A stretch of 64,000 nt of DNA from JAIBJN01 sp963825255 (lineage in GTDB: Bacteria; Actinomycetota; Thermoleophilia; Gaiellales; Gaiellaceae): NCBI GenBank assembly GCA_963825255.1, contig CAWGSF010000009.1, positions 372,001-436,000 of the forward strand, in the 5' to 3' direction. The notes under the pieces were generated by a model, which did not search any database, was not told the origin of the DNA, and saw nothing but the letters and a program-made list of their open reading frames with translations. Positions 45,311-53,945 of the stretch are shown here, piece after piece (within the stretch, counting starts at the first letter, position 1; each line of letters starts with the position of its first letter). Made by a program: the position numbers and the translations under genes.

Positions 45311-46519
45311 GTGGCCGAGCTGATCCGGATCGAGGAAGCCCAGCGGCTCGTTCTCGAGCATGCGAAGCCGATGGAGAGCGAGCGCGTCCCGATCGAGCGG
45401 GCGGCCGGACGCGTGCTCGCGGAGCCGGCCGCCGCGGTCGTCGACCTGCCGCCGTTCCCCAGCTCCGCCATGGACGGCTACGCCCTGCGGGCGGCGGACA
45501 CGGCCGGCGCGCCGGTCGTCTTCCCGGTCGTGGAGCGGATCGCGGCCGGCGTTCCAGCCCGGAGCGCGCTGGCCGCCGGGGAGGCGATGGCGATCGCGAC
45601 GGGCGGCGCCGTGCCGGAGGGCGCGGACGCCGTCGTCCCGCTCGAGGTCGTCGAGGAGGGGGCGGACGGCCTGCGGGTGGCCGCGCCCGTCGCCGCCGGG
45701 GCGAACGTGCGCGGCCGGGGAGGCGACGTGCGGGTCGGGGAGACGGTGCTCGAGCGGGGCGCGGTCCTCGGTCCCGGACAGGTCGCCGCGCTCGCGGCCG
45801 CAGGCGTCGCCGACGTGCGCTGCGCGAAGCGTCCTCGCGTCGGGATCCTCGTGACGGGCTCCGAGCTGCGGTCCCCGGGCGAGGAGCTCGAGCCGGGGCA
45901 GATCTACGAGTCGAACGGGCTCCTGCTCGCGACGGCGCTCCACCTCGCGGGCGCCGTTCCTGCCCAGCTCGGCGTCGTGCCGGACGACGAAGAGGAGCAC
46001 CGGAGGACGATCGAGCGGGCGCTGCTCGGGTTCGACATGCTCGTCACGACGGGCGGAGCCTCCGTCGGCCCGCACGATCTCGTGCGGAAGGTCCTCGCGG
46101 AGCTCCGCGTCGAGGAGCTCTTCTGGGGCGTGGCGATCAAGCCGGGGAAGCCCGTGGCGGTGGGCGTCCGCCGCGACCACCTCGTGTTCAACCTGCCGGG
46201 GAACCCCGTCTCCGTCCTGGCCGGCTTCGAGCTGCTCGTCCGGCCGGCGGTGAACGCGCTCCTCGGCCTCCCGGAGCCGTTGCCCGTGTTCCGGCGAGGC
46301 GCGCTCGCCGCGGCGCTGCGGCGGAACGCCGACCGCGACGAGTTCGTTCGCGCCCGCGTCTCGGGCGACGGCGACGAGCCGCTGCTGGAGCCGCTTGCGG
46401 GCCAGGAGTCGCACATGATCGTCCGCGCGGGACGGGCGTCGGCGCTCGTCTGGGTCGAGGCCGGCGAGGGCGAGATCCCCGCCGGGGCTGCCGTTCGGTA
46501 TCTGGCGCTCGGGCCGTAG
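45311..46519 (+). CDS. moeA: molybdopterin molybdenumtransferase
   Basis: 402 residues. It has PPFPSSAMDGYALRAADT, GEAMAIATGGAVPEGADAVV, the MoaB/MoeA-fold motifs VTGSELRSPGEEL and VTTGGASVGPHD, and NLPGNPVSVLAGFELLVRP, then the C-terminal beta domain. It inserts molybdate into adenylylated molybdopterin. The other cofactor genes in the window, moaC and mogA, are 12 kb away. The frame is open upstream, but the conserved N-terminus begins at about 45311. Confidence 0.93.
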   Translation: MAELIRIEEAQRLVLEHAKPMESERVPIERAAGRVLAEPAAAVVDLPPFPSSAMDGYALRAADTAGAPVVFPVVERIAAGVPARSALAAGEAMAIATGGAVPEGADAVVPLEVVEEGADGLRVAAPVAAGANVRGRGGDVRVGETVLERGAVLGPGQVAALAAAGVADVRCAKRPRVGILVTGSELRSPGEELEPGQIYESNGLLLATALHLAGAVPAQLGVVPDDEEEHRRTIERALLGFDMLVTTGGASVGPHDLVRKVLAELRVEELFWGVAIKPGKPVAVGVRRDHLVFNLPGNPVSVLAGFELLVRPAVNALLGLPEPLPVFRRGALAAALRRNADRDEFVRARVSGDGDEPLLEPLAGQESHMIVRAGRASALVWVEAGEGEIPAGAAVRYLALGP

Positions 46520-46523
46520 GACC

Positions 46524-47219
46524 TCAGCCCGGAGCGGCGATCGTGTAGGGCTCCCCCGTCCTCGGCCGCACCTCGACGAGCCGTCCGAACACGATCCAGC
46601 GATGGCTCGCGCTGTACAGCGGGTGGCAGGCCGAGAGCATGATCGCGTCGAAGCCGCGGTTCTCGATGACGCTCCAGTCGTCGGAGTCGACGACCTCGTG
46701 CGCGAACACGCGGTAGCGAAACGCGCCGTACGGCATGTGGAGCGTGATCATGTCGCCCGTCCCGAGCCGGTCGATGTGGCGGAACGGCGCGCCGAACATC
46801 GTTCGGTGCCCGGCGATGCCGACGGTCTGCCCGAGCCCGGGCACGCTGGTCTGCTCGTAGTGGCCGGGGCCGCGGGAGAGATCGGCGCCCCAGCTCGTTC
46901 CGTGGACGACGACGGCGTCGAGGTCGAGGCGGGGGATGGTGAGGCGCCCGAAGGGCTGGCCCTCCTCCAGCGTCCGGCGGAAGCGCCGCGCGTCCCGGGT
47001 CGTGACGAGGCGGGACACGAGGCCGCCGCGGAGGGTTTCCGGCCGCGCGGAGCCCTCCCACTCGTCGAACTCCTTCTCGAGGGCCGACTCGAGGCGGTTC
47101 TGCTGGTAGCGGTTGTAGAGATCGGAGGCGGGATCCCGCCAGAAGAGGACGGCCGCGGCGTAGGCGAGGACGAGAAGCCCGGCGGCGACCAGGACGATTC
47201 CGAGACGCCGCGACCGCAT
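46524..47219 (-). CDS. class D/E-like sortase
   Basis: 231 residues. One N-terminal membrane helix (residues 6-28) precedes the sortase barrel: GRLTIPRLDLDAVVVHG, GPGHYEQTSVPG, the catalytic His in GIAGHRTMFGAPFRH, the Cys in MLSACHPLYSASH and the Arg in HRWIVFGRL. It should join surface proteins to the wall or process them; no LPxTG-type substrate is visible in the window. The ATG at 47219 overlaps the stop of the M28 peptidase gene (ATGA), so the two are made together. Confidence 0.88.
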   Translation of the reverse strand: MRSRRLGIVLVAAGLLVLAYAAAVLFWRDPASDLYNRYQQNRLESALEKEFDEWEGSARPETLRGGLVSRLVTTRDARRFRRTLEEGQPFGRLTIPRLDLDAVVVHGTSWGADLSRGPGHYEQTSVPGLGQTVGIAGHRTMFGAPFRHIDRLGTGDMITLHMPYGAFRYRVFAHEVVDSDDWSVIENRGFDAIMLSACHPLYSASHRWIVFGRLVEVRPRTGEPYTIAAPG

Positions 47220-49111
47220 CAGCCCTCGGCCGACTTCGCCTCGGAGTCGCCGTCGGCCGATTCGACGGCCTTGAGGTGGCGCCCGCGGGACCTTCGCCAG
47301 ACGAGGACGCCCTGGCGCGTCGCCTCCCGGATCGGGCCACGGGACCGCTCCGCCGCCTCGGGGTAGGGCGCGTAACGGCGCGCCACGACAGCGCCGACCT
47401 GGGCCGCGGCGGCGCCCCAGGCGAGGAAGGCGAGCACGAGCGGGACGGGCACGTAGCCGACGGAGGTCAGCGCGATCAGGTACCAGAGGGCGTCGAAGCC
47501 CATGTCGAACCGGAACGCGAACGAGCCGATCAGGAGCAGGGGGCCGACGAAGCCCAGCGCGTAGACCCCCGCCTGGGCGGCGCCGCGGCGGTCGGAGACC
47601 TGAGGGAGCCAGAGCCAGGCGTGGAGCGAGGGAAGGACGAAGATCAGCGAGTACGGGTTCACGGCGGCGATCACGAGCGCGACGACGCCGAGGACGAGCA
47701 TGGCCGCGAGATGCCCGCCGAGCTCCTCCTCCCGTGTGATCGAGCGCGTCGGGACGAGCCGGGGCCTCACGACGAGCCACGCGAGGGCGGAGACGGCCAG
47801 GAGGGCCCCGATCGCGGCCACCGGCCAGTCGCCGGCGGTGGCCGTGTCGGGCGCGATGGGGCGGCCGGAGCCCGACGGGAGGATCCCCGCGACGACGAAG
47901 AGCGCGAACACGACGCCCAGCCACAGCCAGACCGCGAACCGGCTCAGGTAGCTCCTCAGGGCGGGCCAGAGGGCGATTCGCCGGCGGCGGCAGCGGGCGA
48001 AGAGGTCGACGGTGGCCGCGAGGAACGGGATCAGCGCCGCGACGAGGACCAGCTGGAGCGTCCAGCCGTACAGGAGGCGCGTCCCGAAGAAGACGAAGGA
48101 CTGGGTGCCACCTGCGACCTCGGCCGCCTCGTCGAGCGAGCCGAGGAGGGACTGCGCGGCCCGGCCGAGCTCGCCGAGCCGCTCGCGATCGATCTCCGCG
48201 AGCGTGTCACCCTCGGGCGACCGCGGGCGCGAGCCGCCGGTCGTGATCGTGACGGCGGGGACGCCCCGGGTCACGAACGGCGCCTGCTCGTAGAGGCTGA
48301 ACGGGAACGCCAGGTCGATGAGCTGGGCAAAGGGACCGGGGCGCTCGGGGTCGACTCCGGCCTGCTCGTGGATCGCGCCGTCCGTGGTCGCGAGGAGGGT
48401 CGGCGAGGGGACGCGGGGCGCGTCGGCGCCGAACTCGATCCGCGGGGGCGTCGAGGCGCCGATCGCGTCGAGGTTGACCACCGCCGCGGTCCGGCCGGCG
48501 TACGGCTCGCTCTCGGCGAAGTGAGCGGCGCCGAGGCCTCCGTACGCTCCCGCGTCCGTCGAGACGAGGACGAACGGGTGCGCGAGCGTGGCGGTGCCGA
48601 GATCGCGGGCGAGCTCGAGCAGGGCGCCGGTTCCGGAGCCGTTGTCGTCCGCCCCGGGTGAGACCCCGAGGTTGTCCCGGTGCGCGAGGACGACGATGGC
48701 CCGCTGCGACTGGACCGGCTCCCCGGCGGATCGCGGGGCGACCGCGACGACGTTCACGAGCTCCTCCTTGCCGAGGCCGGGAATCGTCGCGGTGAACGTC
48801 TGGCGCTCGACGTCGAAGCCGTACTCGCGGAGCTGTCCCTCGACCCAGGTCGCCGCGTCGCGGCCTCCCTGGGAGCCCGGGGTCCGCTCGGGGAAGCGCC
48901 GCGTGAGCTCGGCGGTGAACTGCGCCGCGGTCGCCTCGTCGAAGAACGGTCGGAGGCGCGGGCTCGGGAGCGGCTCGGCACGGCCCACGCTGAACGCGGC
49001 GACGAGGACGGGGACCGCCACCACGAGCCACGCTGCGCGGTAGATGCGGGTCGAGACGGGGCGTTCGAGCGATCCGCGCCGGGGCCGCCTTCGTGGGGCG
49101 TCTGCGGCCAT
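47219..49111 (-). CDS. membrane-anchored M28 family metallopeptidase
   Basis: 630 residues. One membrane helix (about 25-45) is followed by an M28 aminopeptidase domain (about 60-370) outside the cell. VVLAHRDNLGVSPGADDNGS holds the first zinc His and the bridging Asp (the family usually has HxD here, found as HRDN), and VVNLDAIG holds another Asp ligand. A block of about seven membrane helices follows (380-600), then a basic cytoplasmic tail. The usual Glu-Glu pair is replaced by STDAGAYGGLG, so catalysis is uncertain. TACACT ends ten bases before the ATG at 49111. Confidence 0.78.
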   Translation of the reverse strand: MAADAPRRRPRRGSLERPVSTRIYRAAWLVVAVPVLVAAFSVGRAEPLPSPRLRPFFDEATAAQFTAELTRRFPERTPGSQGGRDAATWVEGQLREYGFDVERQTFTATIPGLGKEELVNVVAVAPRSAGEPVQSQRAIVVLAHRDNLGVSPGADDNGSGTGALLELARDLGTATLAHPFVLVSTDAGAYGGLGAAHFAESEPYAGRTAAVVNLDAIGASTPPRIEFGADAPRVPSPTLLATTDGAIHEQAGVDPERPGPFAQLIDLAFPFSLYEQAPFVTRGVPAVTITTGGSRPRSPEGDTLAEIDRERLGELGRAAQSLLGSLDEAAEVAGGTQSFVFFGTRLLYGWTLQLVLVAALIPFLAATVDLFARCRRRRIALWPALRSYLSRFAVWLWLGVVFALFVVAGILPSGSGRPIAPDTATAGDWPVAAIGALLAVSALAWLVVRPRLVPTRSITREEELGGHLAAMLVLGVVALVIAAVNPYSLIFVLPSLHAWLWLPQVSDRRGAAQAGVYALGFVGPLLLIGSFAFRFDMGFDALWYLIALTSVGYVPVPLVLAFLAWGAAAAQVGAVVARRYAPYPEAAERSRGPIREATRQGVLVWRRSRGRHLKAVESADGDSEAKSAEG

Positions 49112-49121
49112 GGGCTCGTTG

Positions 49122-49127
49122 AGTGTA
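49122..49127 (-). promoter_or_regulatory. putative -10 of the M28 peptidase-sortase operon (leaderless)
   Basis: TACACT on the minus strand ends 10 nt before the ATG at 49111, the same hexamer as before the methyltransferase gene. Confidence 0.4.
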
Positions 49128-49147
49128 GATGAGGCCGCTGCCGTGCC

Positions 49148-49153
49148 TATCCT
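49148..49153 (+). promoter_or_regulatory. putative -10 of the two-component operon (leaderless)
   Basis: TATCCT ends 10 nt before the ATG at 49164. It lies about 20 bases from the divergent M28 promoter. Confidence 0.4.
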
Positions 49154-49163
49154 TACCCGAGCG

Positions 49164-49865
49164 ATGGAACGGCCCCTCACGGTGCTTCTCGTCGACGACG
49201 AGGAGTCGGTGCAGAAGCTCCTCACGTATCCGCTGGAGAAGGAGGGATACCGGGTCGTGCAGGCGCGCGACGGGGAGGAGGCGCTCGACCGCTACCGGGA
49301 GACGCCGGTCGACCTCGTCATCCTCGACCTCATGCTGCCGCGTCTCGACGGCCTCGCGGTCTGCAGCCGTCTCCGCGAGGAACGCAGCGCGGTGCCGATC
49401 ATCATGCTGACGGCCCGGGGCCACGAGGGGGACAAGGTGCTCGGCCTGGAGCTGGGCGCGGACGACTACATCACCAAGCCCTTCTCGATCCGCGAGTTCA
49501 TGAGCCGCGTCCGGGCGCTTCTGCGGCGCGCCCAGCTGCCGCCGCACCTCGGCGGCGACGAGGCGATCGAGGTCGACGGGCTTCAGATCGACACCGCACG
49601 CCGCACGGTGGTACTGCGCGGCGAGGCGGTGCAGCTCACGTACCTCGAGTTCGAGCTCCTGCGCACGCTCGCGGGCAACCCCGGCCGCGTTTTCACGCGA
49701 AAAGCCCTCCTCGACGACCTCTGGGGCGGCTCCGACTTTCGCGATCCGCGGACCATCGACGTCCACGTCCGGCACCTGCGGGAGAAGATCGAGGCCGATC
49801 CCGCCGAGCCGGAGTACATCCACACCGTGCGGGGGGCCGGCTACCGCTTCCGCGACACTCGATGA
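49164..49865 (+). CDS. OmpR-family response regulator
   Basis: 233 residues. The receiver domain has LLVDDEESVQKLL, the phospho-acceptor Asp in LVILDLMLPRLDG (about residue 55), MLTARG and DDYITKPFS. The winged-helix output domain has LTYLEFELLRTLAGNPGRVF, DVHVRHLREKIE and HTVRGAGYRF. It is the partner of the histidine kinase that starts in an ATGA overlap. The frame is open upstream, but the receiver fold starts at MERPLTVLLVDD. Confidence 0.93.
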   Translation: MERPLTVLLVDDEESVQKLLTYPLEKEGYRVVQARDGEEALDRYRETPVDLVILDLMLPRLDGLAVCSRLREERSAVPIIMLTARGHEGDKVLGLELGADDYITKPFSIREFMSRVRALLRRAQLPPHLGGDEAIEVDGLQIDTARRTVVLRGEAVQLTYLEFELLRTLAGNPGRVFTRKALLDDLWGGSDFRDPRTIDVHVRHLREKIEADPAEPEYIHTVRGAGYRFRDTR

Positions 49866-51304
49866 CGCCTCCGGGCTGGCTCAGCCTTCGCGTCAAGGTC
49901 GGGCTCATCCTCTTCGCGGTCGTCGCGGGCGCGCTCGCGATCGTCTACGTCGCGGTCATCCCCCAGCTCGAGTCGCGCCTCGTCGACGCCAAGATCAACG
50001 AGCTGAGCAACGTCGCCCAGACGATCCGACCGACGATCGCGCGGCAGGAGACGACGATCGAGCTCCAGAACGTCGTCCGCAGCGCCAGTGAGGCGTTCAA
50101 CACCCGCGTAGTGGTCCTGGAGCCGTATACGGCCGACACGCTCCAGAACATCGCCGACTCGAAGGATTTCCCGGCGAACGAGCTCGTGCAGGACCCCGTG
50201 GCGCTGGCGGTCGTCCGAACGGATCGCCCGAGCGCCGACCGCATCTCCCGGGGAGACGGGCAGTTCGCCGAGGCGGCCCGCCCGCTGGGCGACGGCAGGA
50301 TCCTCCTCCTCTCGTCGCCGCTCGGGGATGCGCTCGACAACGTGCGCCTCATTCGCCGGAGCCTGCTCGTCGCCGGCGCCGTCGCGCTCGCGATCTCGTG
50401 GTTCGCGGGCTACCTGCTCGCCTGGAACTTCACGCGGCGGATCGCCCGGCTCGAGACCGCGGCCGAGCGCGTGGCGGGCGGCGACTTCGAGACGCCGATC
50501 GTCGACACCGGCCGTGACGAGGTCGGCCAGCTCGCGAACGCGTTCGACGACATGCGCGCCCGCCTGGCTGTCCTCGACCGGGCCAGGGGCGAGTTCATCG
50601 CCAATGCCTCGCACGAGCTCCGGACGCCGCTCTTCTCGCTCGGCGGGTTCGTCGAGCTCCTCGGCGACGAGACGATGGATCCTGCCGTGCGCCGCGACTT
50701 CCTCGCCGAGATGCGAGACCAGATCGACCGCCTGACCCGGCTGGCGACGGATCTCCTCGACCTCTCGCGCCTCGACGCGGGCCAGCTCGAGGTCGAGACG
50801 GTCCGCTTCGACCTCGCCGCGACCGCGCGCGCCGTCGCGGAGGAGTTTCGCGCCGTGGCGGACGCCGAGGAGCACGAGCTCACCGTCGACGCCGACGAGC
50901 CGGTCGAGGTGCTGGCGGACGAGGTCCGCGTGCAGCAGATCGCCCGCGTGTTCGTCGAGAACGCGATCCGCCACACGCCGCGGGGGACGACGGTCGAGGT
51001 GACGGCCGGGACGACGGACGACGGAGCCGTTCTGCATGTCCGGGACGACGGGCCCGGGATCCCGGCGGAGGATCAGCCGCATCTCTTCCAGCGCTTCTAC
51101 CGGGCCGCCGGAGGCAAGGCTTCCGGGAGCGGGCTGGGGCTCGCGATCGCGTCGGAGCTCGCCACGAGGATGGCGGGCAGGATCGACGTACGCTCGGCCG
51201 CGGCCGAGACCGTCTTCACGCTCGTGCTGCCGCCGGCGACCGACGCGCCGTCCCCCGGCGGTGCAGTGGAGCAGCCGGTTGCCAGCCCGGCCGGTGACGG
51301 CTGA
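49862..51304 (+). CDS. sensor histidine kinase
   Basis: 480 residues. Two membrane helices (about 10-32 and 165-188) bracket an extracytoplasmic sensor with no recognised domain. A HAMP domain follows (FTRRIARLETAAERVAGGDF), then the phospho-accepting H-box NASHELRTPLFSLGGFVELL, the N-box VFVENAIRHTPRG and G-boxes VRDDGPGIPAEDQ and GSGLGLAIASELA. It resembles cell-envelope stress kinases of the PhoR/MprB type, and an HtrA-like protease gene follows, as in mprAB-pepD of mycobacteria. That link is inference from gene order. Confidence 0.92.
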   Translation: MTPPGWLSLRVKVGLILFAVVAGALAIVYVAVIPQLESRLVDAKINELSNVAQTIRPTIARQETTIELQNVVRSASEAFNTRVVVLEPYTADTLQNIADSKDFPANELVQDPVALAVVRTDRPSADRISRGDGQFAEAARPLGDGRILLLSSPLGDALDNVRLIRRSLLVAGAVALAISWFAGYLLAWNFTRRIARLETAAERVAGGDFETPIVDTGRDEVGQLANAFDDMRARLAVLDRARGEFIANASHELRTPLFSLGGFVELLGDETMDPAVRRDFLAEMRDQIDRLTRLATDLLDLSRLDAGQLEVETVRFDLAATARAVAEEFRAVADAEEHELTVDADEPVEVLADEVRVQQIARVFVENAIRHTPRGTTVEVTAGTTDDGAVLHVRDDGPGIPAEDQPHLFQRFYRAAGGKASGSGLGLAIASELATRMAGRIDVRSAAAETVFTLVLPPATDAPSPGGAVEQPVASPAGDG

Positions 51305-51356
51305 TCGTAACGATCGTCACGAGCAGCGAAGGGGATGACGTCGTAAGCGCGGTCAC

Positions 51357-51362
51357 TACGAT
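51357..51362 (+). promoter_or_regulatory. putative -10 of the htrA-like gene (leaderless)
   Basis: TACGAT ends 9 nt before the GTG at 51372; no Shine-Dalgarno sequence. Confidence 0.35.
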
Positions 51363-51371
51363 GAGCCTGAC

Positions 51372-52607
51372 GTGACTCGCCCGGGAGCCATCGCCGCCAT
51401 CGCCGTCGTCGCCGCCCTGCTCGGCGGGACGACCGCGCTCGTGCTCGGGAAGGCCGTCGGGTGGGTGGACGACGATCCGGGACAGGTCGAGACCGTCCTC
51501 CTCACCGCCCCGGACGAGCGGTCCGCGTCCGAGGCCGTCCAGGCGGCGGCGGCGAAGCCGCTCGTCGGGAACGGCTTCGACGCGAGCGAGATCTACGCCA
51601 AGCGCGCGAGCGGCGTCGTCACGATCTACTCCGTCTTCGGCGAGGAGGAGGACGGCAGCCTGAGCTCGGCTGCGCAGGGCTCCGGCTTCGTCGTCTCGGA
51701 CGACGGGTACATCCTGACGAACTCCCACGTGATCACGACTGCCGGCGAGGTCGCCGCCGACGAGAAGCCCGAGGCGGCGGACGCCGTCTACGTCGAGTTC
51801 AGGGACAGCGAGCGCGTGCCCGCGACGATCGTCGGCTGGGACCTCTACGACGACGTCGGCCTCCTCAAGGTCGACCCGGGCGCCCACCCCGTGGCGCCCG
51901 TGCCGCTCGGCGACTCGAGCACCGTCGTCGTCGGCGAGCCCGTGGCGGCGATCGGGAGCCCCTTCGGCCAGGCGACCTCGCTCAGCGTCGGCGTCGTCTC
52001 GGCGACCGAGCGCTCGATCGCGTCGCTCACGTCGCGCTACAGCCTCGTCGACGCGATCCAGACCGACGCGCCGATCAACCGCGGGAACTCCGGCGGCCCC
52101 ATGTTCGACGCCGACGGAGACGTCATCGGGATCAACGCCCAGATCCGGAGCGAGTCCGGCAACGCCGAGGGCGTGGGCTTCGCGGTTCCCATCAACGCCG
52201 CGAAGCGCTCCATGGAGCAGCTCATCCAGACCGGGCGCGTTCGCTATGCCTGGCTGGGCGTCACGACGCAGACGATCACGCCGGGGATCGCGAAGAAGCT
52301 CGGGTACTCGAGGAGCGGGGCCGCGGTGCAGGACGTGGTCGCGGAGAGCCCTGCGGACGAGGCCGGGCTGCACGGCGGTGAGGACCGGCGGCAGGTCGAG
52401 GGCCTACCGTTCGTCACCGGCGGTGACCTGATCGTGGCCATCGACGGGCGGCCCGTGAAGTCCGCCGAGGACGTCGTGCGCGCGATCACCCAGCGCCTCG
52501 TGCCCGGTCAGAGGGTCGAGATCACGTATGTTCGCGACGGGGCCGAGGAGACGGTGACGGTCGTCCTCGCCGAGCGGCCCGAGACGCCGCCGAGCCTCAA
52601 CCGCTAG
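51372..52607 (+). CDS. HtrA/DegP-like trypsin-fold serine protease with PDZ domain
   Basis: 411 residues. A membrane anchor (about 5-25) is followed by a protease domain with the catalytic triad: His in ILTNSHVIT (about 118), Asp in LYDDVGLLKVD (about 160) and Ser in INRGNSGGPM (about 239). One PDZ domain lies at about 295-400 (GAAVQDVVAESPADEAGLHG, VIAIDGRPVKSAEDVVRAI-like). It degrades or refolds damaged extracytoplasmic proteins. It lies 67 bases after the kinase gene, which fits a shared stress response. Confidence 0.92.
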   Translation: MTRPGAIAAIAVVAALLGGTTALVLGKAVGWVDDDPGQVETVLLTAPDERSASEAVQAAAAKPLVGNGFDASEIYAKRASGVVTIYSVFGEEEDGSLSSAAQGSGFVVSDDGYILTNSHVITTAGEVAADEKPEAADAVYVEFRDSERVPATIVGWDLYDDVGLLKVDPGAHPVAPVPLGDSSTVVVGEPVAAIGSPFGQATSLSVGVVSATERSIASLTSRYSLVDAIQTDAPINRGNSGGPMFDADGDVIGINAQIRSESGNAEGVGFAVPINAAKRSMEQLIQTGRVRYAWLGVTTQTITPGIAKKLGYSRSGAAVQDVVAESPADEAGLHGGEDRRQVEGLPFVTGGDLIVAIDGRPVKSAEDVVRAITQRLVPGQRVEITYVRDGAEETVTVVLAERPETPPSLNR

Positions 52608-52613
52608 GCGATC

Positions 52614-52619
52614 TACACT
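52614..52619 (+). promoter_or_regulatory. putative -10 of the methyltransferase gene (leaderless)
   Basis: TACACT ends 7 nt before the GTG at 52627. Confidence 0.4.
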
Positions 52620-52626
52620 CGGGCGG

Positions 52627-53493
52627 GTGGCGGCGCCCGCCGAGGACGCGATCCTGCTCGGGGACAACCTCGAGCTGCTGCCCGGCTTCGACGACGGCAG
52701 CTTCCAGCTCGTGTACGCGGACCCGCCGTTCAACACCGGGAAGGAGCAGCGCCGGCGGACGCTCGCGACGACGGCGGTGCCGAACGGCGACCGGGTCGGC
52801 TTCGGTGGCCGCCGGTACGCGACCCGCCTGCTGGCCGAGTCCTCGTACCGCGACTCCTTCGACGACTACCTCGGCTTCCTCGGGCCCCGCCTGCGGGAGA
52901 TCAGGCGTGTCCTCGCGCCGGCGGGCACGTTCTACCTCCACCTCGACTACCGCGAGGCCCACTACGTGAAGCTCCTGCTCGACGAGGTCTTCGGCCGAGA
53001 GTGCTTCCTCAACGAGATCGTGTGGGCCTACGACTACGGCGCACGCCCGCGGCGGCGGTGGCCCGCGAAGCACGACACGATCCTCGTCTACGTGAAGGAC
53101 CCGGACGAGTACCGCTTCGACGCATCGGCCGTCGAGCGCGAGCCGTACATGGCGCCGGGCCTCGTCACCCCGGAGAAGGCGGCGCGCGGAAAGCTGCCGA
53201 CCGACGTGTGGTGGCACACGATCGTCTCGCCGACGGGACGCGAGAAGACCGGCTATCCGACTCAGAAGCCCGAGGGCATCGTCAGGCGAATGGTGCAGGC
53301 GTCCACCGGCCCCGGCGACTGGTGCCTCGACCCCTTCGCCGGCTCGGGCACGCTCGGGGCGGTGTGCGCGCGCCTGGGGCGGCGGTACGTCCTCATCGAC
53401 TCGAGCCCCACGGCCGTCGAGGTCGCGCGAGAGCGGCTGGAGGCGGTTTGGGTGGCGCTCGGCGCGGGTACGTCGCGAGACGTGAGCTCTTGA
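52627..53493 (+). CDS. solitary beta-class DNA (adenine-N6/cytosine-N4) methyltransferase
   Basis: 288 residues. The catalytic motif IV, YADPPFNTG, is near the N-terminus (about 31-39), and the SAM motif I, LDPFAGSGTLGA, is near the C-terminus (about 234-245). That circular order defines the beta class. SDSFDDYLGFLGPRLREIRR-type sequence, HDTILVYVKDP and GYPTQKPEGIVRRMV are usual in this group. No restriction gene, specificity subunit or Mod/Res pair is adjacent, so it is an orphan enzyme, perhaps regulatory like CcrM. The target is unknown. The RsbW-like gene starts in a TTGA overlap with its stop. Confidence 0.88.
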   Translation: MAAPAEDAILLGDNLELLPGFDDGSFQLVYADPPFNTGKEQRRRTLATTAVPNGDRVGFGGRRYATRLLAESSYRDSFDDYLGFLGPRLREIRRVLAPAGTFYLHLDYREAHYVKLLLDEVFGRECFLNEIVWAYDYGARPRRRWPAKHDTILVYVKDPDEYRFDASAVEREPYMAPGLVTPEKAARGKLPTDVWWHTIVSPTGREKTGYPTQKPEGIVRRMVQASTGPGDWCLDPFAGSGTLGAVCARLGRRYVLIDSSPTAVEVARERLEAVWVALGAGTSRDVSS

Positions 53494-53918
53494 CGACCGA
53501 GAACGGAGGCGCGGCGGGCGTCGTCTCCCTGACGATTCCCGCGAAGGCCGAGTACATCGCCCTCGGGCGTCTCGCGCTGGTCGGGATCCTCCGGCCGCTC
53601 GCGATCGAGCCGGAGGTCGTCGCCGACATCAAGCTCGCGCTCACCGAGGCGTGCACGAACTCGATTCGCCACGCGTACGCCGACGGCCGGACGGGCGAGG
53701 TCGAGATCCGCTACGCGCTCGGCGAGGGCCTCCTCGAGGTCGAGATCTCGGATGACGGCGAGGGCTTCGACCTCGACCTTCTCGAGAGCGGAGGCGACGA
53801 CCTCGACGAGGGCGGCCTCGGAATCGCGATCATCCGGGCTGTCACGGACGATCTCAGCGTCGAGGTCCGCCCGAACGGCGCCGGCTCGTCCCTGCGCTTC
53901 ACCAAGCACCTGACCTGA
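53490..53918 (+). CDS. RsbW-like serine kinase/anti-sigma regulatory ATPase
   Basis: 142 residues of the HATPase_c_2 type: LTIPAKAEYIALGRLALVG, DIKLALTEACTNSIRHAY (N-box), LEVEISDDGEGFD (G1) and DEGGLGIAIIRAVTDDLSV (G2). Such proteins bind a sigma factor and phosphorylate an anti-anti-sigma partner. Neither partner gene is adjacent. The ECF sigma gene at 15.0-15.6 kb is not the usual class of target (SigB/F-type). The start is TTG at 53490 in a TTGA overlap with the methyltransferase stop. Confidence 0.85.
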   Translation: MTTENGGAAGVVSLTIPAKAEYIALGRLALVGILRPLAIEPEVVADIKLALTEACTNSIRHAYADGRTGEVEIRYALGEGLLEVEISDDGEGFDLDLLESGGDDLDEGGLGIAIIRAVTDDLSVEVRPNGAGSSLRFTKHLT

Positions 53919-53931
53919 CCTGCGCGCGCGG

Positions 53932-53937
53932 TATCCT
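53932..53937 (+). promoter_or_regulatory. putative -10 of the treT-like gene (leaderless)
   Basis: TATCCT ends 8 nt before the GTG at 53946. A CTGACC sixteen bases further up is a possible weak -35. Confidence 0.4.
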
Positions 53938-53945
53938 CCGCCGCC

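Noticed and set aside
49688..49708. parS-like sequence TTTTCACGCGAAAA
   Set aside because: It matches only about 11 of 16 positions of the ParB site and encodes a conserved part of the response regulator.
52627..53493. Methyltransferase as part of a restriction-modification or phage-defence system
   Set aside because: No nuclease, helicase or specificity gene is adjacent; flanks are housekeeping and signalling genes.
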